Below, piece after piece: positions 50,309-57,089 of a stretch of 64,000 bases of DNA. Position numbers and translations under genes: made by a program. Position 1 is the first letter of the stretch. Every line of letters starts with the position of its first letter. This stretch comes from Oscillospiraceae bacterium (lineage in GTDB: Bacteria > Bacillota > Clostridia > Oscillospirales > Oscillospiraceae), in contig JAHHRV010000006.1 of NCBI GenBank assembly GCA_020025595.1, positions 62,001 to 126,000 of the forward strand, read 5' to 3'. The notes under the pieces are model-generated. The model saw only the letters and a list, made by a program, of their open reading frames with translations, was not told the DNA's origin and did not search any database.

Positions 50309-50491
50309 GTTTAAGCAGTTCTCCTGACTTACGCATCAACAGCTCCACAAGGCCTTCTCGGAGCACGCTCCAATGACCGGTTTTCACCAAATGTGGGAGC
50401 CTCCACGCTTACAGTGGCGGTACCGTCCGTGATTCGCACACGATTCTCGATTATCCCCCAAACCTGTTACCGGATAAGGGGGCACTTAAAC
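50309..50491 (-). promoter_or_regulatory. Cobalamin riboswitch upstream of the DUF2284 gene
   Basis: On the minus strand the leader has P1 arms GTTTAAG/CTTAAAC at its two ends, the GGTACCGCCACTGT core, the GTGCGAATCACGGACGG element and the B12 box AAGTCAGGAGAACTGC. Together these are the standard class I cobalamin aptamer. It faces away from the cob genes and toward the DUF2284 gene only. Confidence 0.92.
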
Positions 50492-50513
50492 TGTTATTCT
50501 CTTTTCGTTTTTA

Positions 50514-50542
50514 AGCATAACACTCCTATGTGCATTTGTCAA
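50514..50542 (-). promoter_or_regulatory. Promoter of the riboswitch-DUF2284 transcript
   Basis: On the minus strand TTGACA and TATGCT are separated by 17 bases, immediately upstream of the cobalamin aptamer. Confidence 0.7.
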
Positions 50543-51149
50543 TCCAATTTGAAATTAATTATCATAAATCCGGTAATGGAACCCGCTCTTTTCATGCACA
50601 TTTCACAACCGAAGCTTCTGCCATTTTTCCTGAAATAATCATCCATATTTTTCGCTTGAATACATATTGATTTTCCTAATTTGTACGCTTTTTACTGGAT
50701 TATTTGGCGCACACTATACAGAATCGACAACCTTACATATGGTTATTTGTAAACAAATCACCCAGAATGCGAGTTGATAATATCGCTGTATTACCATTGC
50801 CGCTAAAAGCGGCGTTGGTAAAATATCCATATCCGCAGCCACTGTCCATCAGCTTGTAAAGGCATACCCGGAAACCGGAATCCCGGACATCTACGCCGAG
50901 CCTTAGCTGATGGGCACTTTCGGTCCTGCGGGATGTGCCTGCCAACCGGGCAGCCTATCGTCTGGCTCAGCGTATTTGATAGACTTTCATAAATTTATGC
51001 AGCAAGTCTTTTTTCATATCGCCGCATTTATCTCTTGTACGACAAATCCCTTTTTGTTTTTCTTTCCACAGGATTATTCATCGCTCTGTTGAAAAATCTG
51101 CACGCAAAAATGTTCTTTTCAATCTCCCTGGAAAATTTGAAAAAAACTA
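50543..51149. other. Gene-poor AT-rich region
   Basis: About 600 bases separate the riboswitch promoter from the feoA promoter. Apart from the ATPase relic at 50778-50978, I see no gene, RNA or repeat. Confidence 0.4.
50778..50978 (+). pseudogene. Relic of a NifH/CooC-like P-loop ATPase
   Basis: One frame (50784-50906) reads YRCITIAAKSGVGKIS, then ISAATVHQLVKAYPETG and IPDIYAEP before a TAG. This matches the start of NifH/CooC/MinD-type ATPases (family: ITIAGKGGVGKTTISA...LAVDADP) with the KTT changed to KIS and the DADP decayed. A second frame just after it (50911-50973) reads LSVLRDVPANRAAYRLAQRI and stops. There is no start codon, ribosome binding site or full domain. I take it as a decayed fragment; CooC-type ATPases mature Ni or corrinoid enzymes, which fits the neighbourhood, but the assignment rests on about 40 residues. 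Confidence 0.4.
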
Positions 51150-51178
51150 TTGACAAATCCAGTTCCGTGCGCTAATAT
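51150..51178 (+). promoter_or_regulatory. Promoter of feoAB
   Basis: A consensus TTGACA and TAATAT are separated by 17 bases. The first iron box overlaps the expected start of transcription. Confidence 0.8.
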
Positions 51179-51184
51179 GTACGA

Positions 51185-51202
51185 GGTTAGTAGGTACTAA
51201 CC
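51185..51202 (+). promoter_or_regulatory. DtxR-type operator 1 upstream of feoA
   Basis: GGTTAGTAGGTACTAACC is a perfect inverted repeat with 8-bp arms, of the GGTTAG-N6-CTAACC type. It covers the transcription start of feoAB. Confidence 0.75.
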
Positions 51203-51219
51203 ATTTTGCAAGGCTATGC

Positions 51220-51235
51220 GTTAGCTAATGCTAAC
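51220..51235 (+). promoter_or_regulatory. DtxR-type operator 2 upstream of feoA
   Basis: GTTAGCTAATGCTAAC has perfect 6-bp arms around TAAT, 17 bases after operator 1. Confidence 0.65.
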
Positions 51236-51291
51236 ATGTATTCAGTCTTCAGTTTCACTGATATCAAAAATGTGGAAGCAGGTGATCATAC

Positions 51292-51504
51292 ATGAACTTA
51301 ACAGACGCACAAGAGGGCAAAGAGTATGTCGTTCGCCAGATCGATACTGACGACGAAGAGTTAAATGCATTCCTGTTTTCCCTGGGCTGCTACCCCGGCG
51401 AACCCATCACGGTGGTTTCCCATCTGAAGGGTGGCTGTGTGGTTTCCATCAAGGACGGCAGATACAACATTGACAACCAGCTGGCTCAGGCCATCCTGAT
51501 TTAA
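51292..51504 (+). CDS. feoA: FeoA-family protein
   Basis: The 70-residue protein is a small SH3-like FeoA, which binds FeoB and is needed for ferrous iron uptake. The sequence FLFSLGCYPGEPITVVSHLKGGCVVSIKDGRYNID, with the final AQAILI, follows the FeoA pattern. Its AGGTGA ribosome binding site lies just before ATG. It is the first gene after the two iron boxes and is followed by a 150-base gap with two degenerate boxes before feoB. Confidence 0.93.
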   Translation: MNLTDAQEGKEYVVRQIDTDDEELNAFLFSLGCYPGEPITVVSHLKGGCVVSIKDGRYNIDNQLAQAILI

Positions 51505-51528
51505 CAGTCGTTGTTTTTTTATGCAGTA

Positions 51529-51610
51529 GTTAGGCAAGATTAACCACATAATCGGTACATTACAGAAGAAAATCGTCCTTAAAGTGTACTATGGTTAGTT
51601 TTGGGTAACC
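51529..51610 (+). promoter_or_regulatory. Two degenerate iron-box-like sites between feoA and feoB
   Basis: AGTTAGGCAAGATTAACC (51529-51546) and GGTTAGTTTTGGGTAACC (51593-51610) each keep most of the GGTTAG-N6-CTAACC pattern. The second differs at one base in the right arm. They may give feoB extra iron control. Confidence 0.45.
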
Positions 51611-51680
51611 AAGAAAAGAGAAGCGAGTAAATGTGTAAACGGATCCATTAGGATTTGCATAAGTGAGGAGGAATCAAACT

Positions 51681-53678
51681 ATGAGAATTGCTTTGACAGG
51701 CAATCCCAACAGCGGTAAAACCACCATGTATAATGCGCTGACCGGTCGTAACGAGCGCGTCGGCAACTGGGCCGGTGTTACCGTTGAGAAGAAAGAACAT
51801 CCCATTAAGAAGAGCTTCTATTCCGGAAGTGAAGAACTGATCGCAGTTGACCTGCCCGGTGCTTACTCCATGTCTCCCTTCACCTCTGAAGAGAGCATCA
51901 CAAGCTCCTATGTCAGAAACGAAAACCCCGATGTTATCATCAACATTGTGGACGCAACAAACCTGAGCCGAAGCCTGTTCTTCACCACTCAGCTGCTGGA
52001 GCTGGGCATCCCCGTGGTTGTCGCTCTGAACAAGACCGATATCAACGAGAAGAAGGAAACCAAGATCAATGTCGAGGCTCTGTCCAAGAAGCTGGGCTGC
52101 CCCGTCGTTGAGACCATCTCCACCTCTTCCACCGGTCTGAAGGAAGTTGTGCAGAAGGCCGTTGAAAGCAATGGCAAGATTCAGATTGCTCCCTACACGC
52201 AGGGTGATGTGGATCTGACTCACAAGCAGGCCGTTGTTGAGGCTGATAAGAAGCGTTTCGACTTCGTTAACAATATCGTTCCCCAGGTTGAGACCCGTAA
52301 GATCCTGACCAAGGAAAAGAACTTCCAGGATAAGATCGATGCTGTCCTGACCAACCGCTGGCTGGGTATTCCCATCTTCGCAGTTGTCATGTTCCTGGTG
52401 TTTGATATCTCCCAGTCCACTCTGGGTCCGTGGCTTGCTGATACTCTGGTCGGCTGGATTGAAATTTTCCAGGGCTGGGTCGGCGGTCTGGTTGAAGGCA
52501 CTTCTCCCCTGCTGCAGGCCATCCTGGTCGACGGCATCATCGGCGGTGTCGGCGCTGTTGTCGGCTTCCTGCCCCTGGTCATGGTCATGTACTTCCTGAT
52601 CGCACTGCTGGAAGACTGTGGCTACATGGCTCGTGTATCCGTTGTTCTGGACCCCATCTTCAAGAAGGTCGGCCTGTCCGGTAAGTCCGTTATTCCCTTC
52701 GTCATCGGTACCGGTTGTGCAATCCCCGGCATCATGGCTTGCCGTACCATCCGTAATGAGCGTGAGCGCAGAGCTACTGCTATGCTGACTCCCTTCATGC
52801 CCTGCGGCGCTAAGCTGCCTGTTATCGCCCTGTTTGCCAGTGTCTTCTTCTCCGAAGCATCCTGGGTCGGCACTCTGATGTACTTCGCCGGCATCCTTCT
52901 GATTTTCCTGGGCGCTCTGCTGGTTAACAAGATTTCCGGTTACAAGAACCGTAAGTCCTTCTTCATCATGGAGCTGCCTGAATACAAGGTTCCCTCTCTG
53001 AAGCGTGCTTTCATCTCCATGTGTGGTCGTGGCTGGGCCTACATCGTCAAGGCCGGTACCATCATCCTGCTGTGTAACACCGCTGTTCAGCTCATGCAGA
53101 GCTTCACCTGGGGCTTCCAGCTGGTTGAAGAGGGTATGGAAAACACCTCTATCCTGGCTTCTATCGCATCTCCCTTCGCTGTTCTGCTGGTGCCTCTGGG
53201 CTTCGGCGTTTGGCAGATGGCTGCTGCTTCCATCACTGGCTTCATCGCAAAGGAAAATGTTGTCGGTACTCTGGCTGTTTGCTACGGTGTTACCAACTTC
53301 ATCGATGTTGACGAGCTGGCTCTGACCAGCGGTGCAACCGAAGTTGCTGCAATCTTCCACCTGACCAAGGCTGCTGCTCTGGCTTGCCTGATGTTCAACC
53401 TGTTTACTCCTCCCTGCTTCGCAGCAATCGGTGCTATGCACTCCGAGATCAAGGATCGCAAGTGGATGTTTGGCGGTATCATGCTTCAGTTGTGCACCGG
53501 CTACACCATTGCATTCCTGGTCTACCAGATCGGTACTTTGATCACCGAAGGCACTCTGGGTGCTGGATTCCTGCCCGGTCTGATTGCTGTTGCTGTCATG
53601 GTTGGTATCGTTGTATATCTGTGCATCAATGCTGATAAGAAGCTGAAATCTGAATACGCACTTAGTGCTAGGAAGTGA
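51681..53678 (+). CDS. feoB: Ferrous iron transporter FeoB
   Basis: This 665-residue membrane protein imports Fe2+ using an N-terminal G domain. The G1 motif GNPNSGKTT (7-15), G3 DLPGAYS and G4 NKTD are present, followed by a helical GDI-like region and about 10 membrane helices with the two Gate repeats; the conserved GTGCAIPGIMACRTI and MPCGAKLPV segments lie in the pore region. The start at 51681 has AGGAGG nine bases upstream. The next small Cys-rich gene starts six bases after its stop (or overlaps it). FeoAB is probably repressed by the DtxR protein encoded at 56632. Confidence 0.97.
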   Translation: MRIALTGNPNSGKTTMYNALTGRNERVGNWAGVTVEKKEHPIKKSFYSGSEELIAVDLPGAYSMSPFTSEESITSSYVRNENPDVIINIVDATNLSRSLFFTTQLLELGIPVVVALNKTDINEKKETKINVEALSKKLGCPVVETISTSSTGLKEVVQKAVESNGKIQIAPYTQGDVDLTHKQAVVEADKKRFDFVNNIVPQVETRKILTKEKNFQDKIDAVLTNRWLGIPIFAVVMFLVFDISQSTLGPWLADTLVGWIEIFQGWVGGLVEGTSPLLQAILVDGIIGGVGAVVGFLPLVMVMYFLIALLEDCGYMARVSVVLDPIFKKVGLSGKSVIPFVIGTGCAIPGIMACRTIRNERERRATAMLTPFMPCGAKLPVIALFASVFFSEASWVGTLMYFAGILLIFLGALLVNKISGYKNRKSFFIMELPEYKVPSLKRAFISMCGRGWAYIVKAGTIILLCNTAVQLMQSFTWGFQLVEEGMENTSILASIASPFAVLLVPLGFGVWQMAAASITGFIAKENVVGTLAVCYGVTNFIDVDELALTSGATEVAAIFHLTKAAALACLMFNLFTPPCFAAIGAMHSEIKDRKWMFGGIMLQLCTGYTIAFLVYQIGTLITEGTLGAGFLPGLIAVAVMVGIVVYLCINADKKLKSEYALSARK

Positions 53679-53683
53679 TTTTT

Positions 53684-53884
53684 GTGACAGATATTATCGT
53701 AATACTTATCCTTGTCGTTATTCTCGGAGCTGCTGCTCACTACATCTACAAGTCCAAAAAGAGTGGTAAGAAGTGCATCGGTTGCCCCGATGGCTGCTCT
53801 ACCAGATCCAGTTCCGGCGGATGCGGTTGCGGTTGCTCCTGCGGAAGCGACGAAGGCAGCTGTTCCTGCCATTCGGATAAATAA
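53684..53884 (+). CDS. FeoB-associated Cys-rich membrane protein
   Basis: The 66-residue protein has one N-terminal membrane helix and a Cys-rich tail (KKCIGCPDGC, then GGCGCGCSCGSDEGSCSC). Proteins of this form regularly follow feoB in Clostridia and may help pass or store Fe2+. I prefer the GTG at 53684, which has AGGAAG at suitable spacing; a GTG at 53675 overlapping the feoB stop is also possible and would add three residues. Confidence 0.85.
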   Translation: MTDIIVILILVVILGAAAHYIYKSKKSGKKCIGCPDGCSTRSSSGGCGCGCSCGSDEGSCSCHSDK

Positions 53885-53887
53885 TCA

Positions 53888-53928
53888 TCTTGGGAGGCGC
53901 AAGGATCCTTGCGCCTCCCATTTTTTGT
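53888..53928 (+). terminator. Intrinsic terminator after the feo genes
   Basis: A perfect 15-bp palindrome (53891-53905 with 53906-53920) ends in ATTTTTTGT. It separates feoAB from the AraC gene. Confidence 0.85.
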
Positions 53929-53938
53929 AGGAGGATTT

Positions 53939-54916
53939 ATGGAGCTTACAAATCAGGAAAATGAACTTTTCGGATATGATGCATCCCTATGTCCCGGCGA
54001 CGGCGGTTCCACCTGTTATGCCTTCCCCGGCGCAGACGGCGAGGTAATGATGCAGCTGTATTCCGTATTTCCGGGAATCGCGCTGGTATATGAAAACATA
54101 CACTCCCATCACTGCACTTTTCGCCGCAGCGTATCCGATCAAATTTTTGAAGTTCACCACTGCCGGGAAGGCCGAATTGAAGGAACCAGCCAGGATGACC
54201 TGTTTTATGTAGGCCCCGGAGACTTGTCGATCAGCAAGCCCCGCACGGGAGAATACACCATGCACTATCCCTTGCACCACTACCATGGCATCACGGTGAT
54301 CATTGATGTCGCAAAGGCCCCCCGCTGTCTTTCCTGCTTTCTGGAGGATGTGAATGTGCAGCCGGAGTCGCTGATGCACAAATTCTGCGATGAGTCGGGC
54401 GTTTATATTGCACGGTCCACGCCCTCCATTGCCCATGTATTTGAAGAGCTGTACTCTGTCCCTGAGTCCATCCGCACAGGCTATCTCAAGGTTAAGGTAC
54501 TGGAGCTGATGCTGTTTCTGAGCAGTATCGATGTTCAGACCGACGAATTTTCTCACAGATGCTTTTCCAACAATCAAAAGCTGCTGGCAAAAAATGTTTC
54601 TGATTTTCTGGTAGAACACATGGAACAAAGAGTCACTCTGGAGCAGCTGTCGGATGTGTTTCACATCTCCGGAACCCAGATCAAGGCCAGCATCAAAGGC
54701 GTGTTCGGAATATCGCTGTACAGCTTCATCCGGATTCAGAAAATGCAATCCGCTGCAAAAATGCTGCAGAATACCAATTTAACCATTTTGGAAATTGCAG
54801 GTCTGCACGGCTATGACAATGCCAGCAAATTTGCCTCAGCCTTCAAAGCCGTGATGGGGCTGACCCCAAAGGAGTACCGCAACTCCCCCATCCTTGTGGA
54901 AAATGTATTCCGATAA
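53939..54916 (+). CDS. AraC-family transcriptional regulator
   Basis: This 325-residue protein has a C-terminal AraC DNA-binding domain with two helix-turn-helix parts (about 215-315): VTLEQLSDVFHISGTQIKASIKGVFG and ILEIAGLHGYDNASKFASAFKAVMGLTPKEYR. The N-terminal part is a sensor of unknown ligand. The ATG at 53939 has AGGAGG. In other Firmicutes and in Bordetella-type systems, AraC proteins next to iron genes can sense siderophores; here that is only a suggestion. No iron box lies directly upstream, and a terminator separates it from feoB. Confidence 0.88.
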   Translation: MELTNQENELFGYDASLCPGDGGSTCYAFPGADGEVMMQLYSVFPGIALVYENIHSHHCTFRRSVSDQIFEVHHCREGRIEGTSQDDLFYVGPGDLSISKPRTGEYTMHYPLHHYHGITVIIDVAKAPRCLSCFLEDVNVQPESLMHKFCDESGVYIARSTPSIAHVFEELYSVPESIRTGYLKVKVLELMLFLSSIDVQTDEFSHRCFSNNQKLLAKNVSDFLVEHMEQRVTLEQLSDVFHISGTQIKASIKGVFGISLYSFIRIQKMQSAAKMLQNTNLTILEIAGLHGYDNASKFASAFKAVMGLTPKEYRNSPILVENVFR

Positions 54917-55040
54917 TCTCAATAAAAACTGCATTTGTCTAAATGGAGCCTGATTCCGTCCGATTGGAGCGGAACAGGCTCCTGAATTCCAGTATCATAT
55001 TGTCATTCTCGATGAAGCGGGAATTTAATTTTTGAATATT

Positions 55041-55058
55041 GGTTAGTTAAAACTAACC
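55041..55058 (+). promoter_or_regulatory. DtxR-type operator upstream of the DUF2325 operon
   Basis: GGTTAGTTAAAACTAACC is a perfect inverted repeat with 8-bp arms. It lies 16 bases before the DUF2325 start codon, next to the AAAGGAG site. A TTGTCA 17-18 bases ahead of an AT-rich -10 candidate lies at about 55000-55029. Confidence 0.75.
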
Positions 55059-55074
55059 GAAAGGAGTATTCCAT

Positions 55075-55365
55075 ATGAGCGTTGTAATTGTTGGTGGAAA
55101 CGAGCGGATGGCCCGTCGCTATAAAGAACTATGTGAAGAATACAACTGTAGCGCCAAGGTAATTATCCAGATGAACGGTGCCCTGCGCAATCTCGGAAAT
55201 CCCGATTTGCTGGTTTTGTTTACCAATACGGTATCCCACAAAATGGTGAACTGCGCACTCAGTGGAATCAAGGGACAGAATGTAGATGTCGCCCGCTGTC
55301 ATTCCAGCTCCATGTCTGCCCTGCGCAGCATCCTGAACGAGCACATTCGTGCGGAGGCAGTCTGA
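55075..55365 (+). CDS. DUF2325 protein
   Basis: This 96-residue protein matches DUF2325: MSVVIVGGNERMARRYKELCEEYNC at the start, then LLVLFTNTVSHKMVNCAL and the VARCHSSSMSALRSIL end. The function is unknown. The gene follows a perfect iron box and is followed without a gap by the DUF3793 gene and then a flavodoxin gene, so it should be induced under iron limitation. Confidence 0.85.
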   Translation: MSVVIVGGNERMARRYKELCEEYNCSAKVIIQMNGALRNLGNPDLLVLFTNTVSHKMVNCALSGIKGQNVDVARCHSSSMSALRSILNEHIRAEAV

Positions 55366-55916
55366 TGTCTGAGGAACTGTTCATTCGGCACTGCTCGCCT
55401 ACGCTGGCCGGAATCAAGGCCGGCAGTATGTTTCCGTGTACATACGGTTCCAGTCAGGAGCTGGCTGACTATATCCGTCATGCAAACCATGTGCTGGTGC
55501 CCAAGGGATTGAGAGTCGTTCCCCTTCGTCACAAAGACGGGCACGCACTGATCTATATTTTCCGTCCGAAAGCTCTGGCGAAGGTTCTGAAAGATCAGAC
55601 AGCGCTGAGCGTACTTGAAAAGTACGGCTATGATGACATTCGGGTGGACACCTGTGTGTGCCAGCTGGTGAACCGCTTCCGCTGCAGCGAAGAGTTTCCT
55701 CACGAAGTCGGTCTGTTCCTGGGCTATCCTCCCGAGGATGTATACGGTTTCATCGAGAACAAAGCATGCGGTCAGAAATGCGTCGGCTGCTGGAAAGTCT
55801 ACGGAGACGAAGACGCCGCCAAGAAGACCTTTGCTCTGTATAAAAAATGCACTGCTGTTTACAACAAGCAGTGGAAAAAAGGAAAAAGTATCGAACAGCT
55901 CACAGTAGCCAGTTGA
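55365..55916 (+). CDS. DUF3793 protein
   Basis: This 183-residue protein matches DUF3793: SEELFIRHCSPTLAGIKAGSMF at the start, KGLRVVPLRHKDGHALIYIFRP, then the Cys-bearing CVCQLVNRFRC and the GLFLGYPPEDVYGFIENKACGQKCVGCWKVYGDEDAAKKTF end. The function is unknown; GQKCVGCWKVY is a conserved Cys pair. It overlaps the DUF2325 stop by one base and is followed by the flavodoxin gene after 28 bases. Confidence 0.86.
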   Translation: MSEELFIRHCSPTLAGIKAGSMFPCTYGSSQELADYIRHANHVLVPKGLRVVPLRHKDGHALIYIFRPKALAKVLKDQTALSVLEKYGYDDIRVDTCVCQLVNRFRCSEEFPHEVGLFLGYPPEDVYGFIENKACGQKCVGCWKVYGDEDAAKKTFALYKKCTAVYNKQWKKGKSIEQLTVAS

Positions 55917-55944
55917 TATGAAATAAAGAAAGGTGATTAAGATT

Positions 55945-56370
55945 ATGTCTAAAATTGCAGTTGTATATTGGAGTGGTACCGGTAACACCGAGTCTATGGC
56001 TGAGGCCGTTGCTGAGGGCGCAAGAGCCAAGGGTGCCGAGGTTGATGTAACCAATTGCACCGACTTCTCCGCTGACATGTTGAATTCCTATGATGCCATT
56101 GCCTTTGGCTGTCCTGCAATGGGCGCCGAGGTTCTGGAAGAAGATGAGTTCGAGCCCATGTTCACCTCCTGCCAGGGTCAGCTGAGCGGCAAGAAGATTG
56201 CTCTGTTCGGTTCCTACGGCTGGGGCGACGGCGAATGGATGCGCAACTGGGAAGACACCTGTCGGGATGCCGGAGCCAATCTGGTCTGCGACAGCGTAAT
56301 CTGCCAGGAAGCTCCCGATGACGAGGCAAACGAAGCCTGCCACACGCTGGGCGCATCACTGGTCAACTAA
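55945..56370 (+). CDS. Flavodoxin
   Basis: This 141-residue FMN protein is a short-chain flavodoxin. The FMN phosphate loop WSGTGNTESMAEAV lies at residues 9-22, the isoalloxazine loops around AFGCPAMGAEVLEEDEFEP and GSYGWGDGEWM. In iron-poor cells flavodoxins replace ferredoxins in electron transfer, and the iron box before the operon supports that. The ATG at 55945 has AAAGGTGA upstream. A terminator follows. Confidence 0.94.
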   Translation: MSKIAVVYWSGTGNTESMAEAVAEGARAKGAEVDVTNCTDFSADMLNSYDAIAFGCPAMGAEVLEEDEFEPMFTSCQGQLSGKKIALFGSYGWGDGEWMRNWEDTCRDAGANLVCDSVICQEAPDDEANEACHTLGASLVN

Positions 56371-56380
56371 GATTTTATAC

Positions 56381-56416
56381 AAGCGAGAGTCCGGTTTCGG
56401 GCTCTCGTTTTTTTTG
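56381..56416 (+). terminator. Intrinsic terminator after the flavodoxin operon
   Basis: A 10-bp stem with one G-U pair (56384-56393 with 56398-56407, loop GTTT) is followed by eight T. Confidence 0.88.
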
Positions 56417-56504
56417 ATTTCTCTGCGACCAATACAGTTATTTTTCATCATTTTCCAAATCACAAATGTTCATGAATTGTTCATTCACACATGATCAAAA
56501 TACA

Positions 56505-56533
56505 TTGACAGCTGTCGGATAGTATGTTAATAT
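56505..56533 (+). promoter_or_regulatory. Promoter of the DtxR-ABC operon
   Basis: A consensus TTGACA and TAATAT are separated by 17 bases, the same hexamers and spacing as the feoAB promoter. Confidence 0.75.
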
Positions 56534-56539
56534 AATGCA

Positions 56540-56567
56540 GTTAGTAATCGCTAACTATAGCGATTAC
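56540..56567 (+). promoter_or_regulatory. DtxR-type operator 1 and overlapping inverted repeat upstream of the DtxR gene
   Basis: GTTAGTAATCGCTAAC (56540-56555) is close to the second feoA box. A longer inverted repeat GTAATCGCTA/TAGCGATTAC (56544-56553 with 56558-56567) overlaps it. Confidence 0.6.
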
Positions 56568-56583
56568 ATTTTCTGTGTGCAAC

Positions 56584-56601
56584 GGTTAGTTGATTCTAAT
56601 C
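56584..56601 (+). promoter_or_regulatory. DtxR-type operator 2 upstream of the DtxR gene
   Basis: GGTTAGTTGATTCTAATC keeps the GGTTAG-N6-CTAACC form with one mismatch, 30 bases before the start codon. Confidence 0.6.
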
Positions 56602-56631
56602 AAATAATCAATCCGACAAGGGAGGCAAAGA

Positions 56632-57024
56632 ATGAAACAGCGCAAGTCCACAGAAGATTACTTGAAAATAATTTATATTCTATCCAAATCGCAAGAAGTT
56701 CACGCCTGCTTGATTGCGCAGGAACTGAAGCTTTCCCGTCCAACCGTCAGCGTCACGCTGAAGCGGCTGGCCAAAGAGGGGTATTTGCAGATCGATCAGG
56801 CAAATGTCATTCGATTGACTGAAAAAGGGCTTGAAACCGCAAAATATACCTATGACCGGCATAAAGCTTTGCAGGATTTTCTGATCAGCTTAGGCGTGAA
56901 AGAAGAAACAGCCTCCCATGATGCCTGCGAAATGGAACACGGTTTGGGCAGCGAAAGTTACGCTGCGCTCAAGCGTCTCGTAGCACGGCAAAGGCTGTCA
57001 GGAGATGAACAGTCCATGGATTGA
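56632..57024 (+). CDS. DtxR/MntR-family iron-dependent regulator
   Basis: This 130-residue protein has an N-terminal winged helix (about 1-62, STEDYLKIIYILSKS...LIAQELKLSRPTVSVTLKRLAKEGYL) and a short metal-binding/dimerisation domain (about 63-125) with the ligands in ASHDACEMEHGLGSE. There is no SH3-like third domain, as in MntR. The operators found before feoA and its own gene suggest an Fe2+-dependent repressor. It leads a five-gene operon. The ribosome binding site is GGGAGG. Confidence 0.93.
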   Translation: MKQRKSTEDYLKIIYILSKSQEVHACLIAQELKLSRPTVSVTLKRLAKEGYLQIDQANVIRLTEKGLETAKYTYDRHKALQDFLISLGVKEETASHDACEMEHGLGSESYAALKRLVARQRLSGDEQSMD

Positions 57025-57089
57025 TGGTCTTTTTCCAATCAATCAAAACCGACAACGATGAAAAATAAGATCCGGGAGATTTACCTATT

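Noticed and set aside
51648..53441. A 597-codon open frame opposite feoB
   Set aside because: Asp/Gln/His-rich shadow of the feoB coding strand; no start signals and no recognisable domain.
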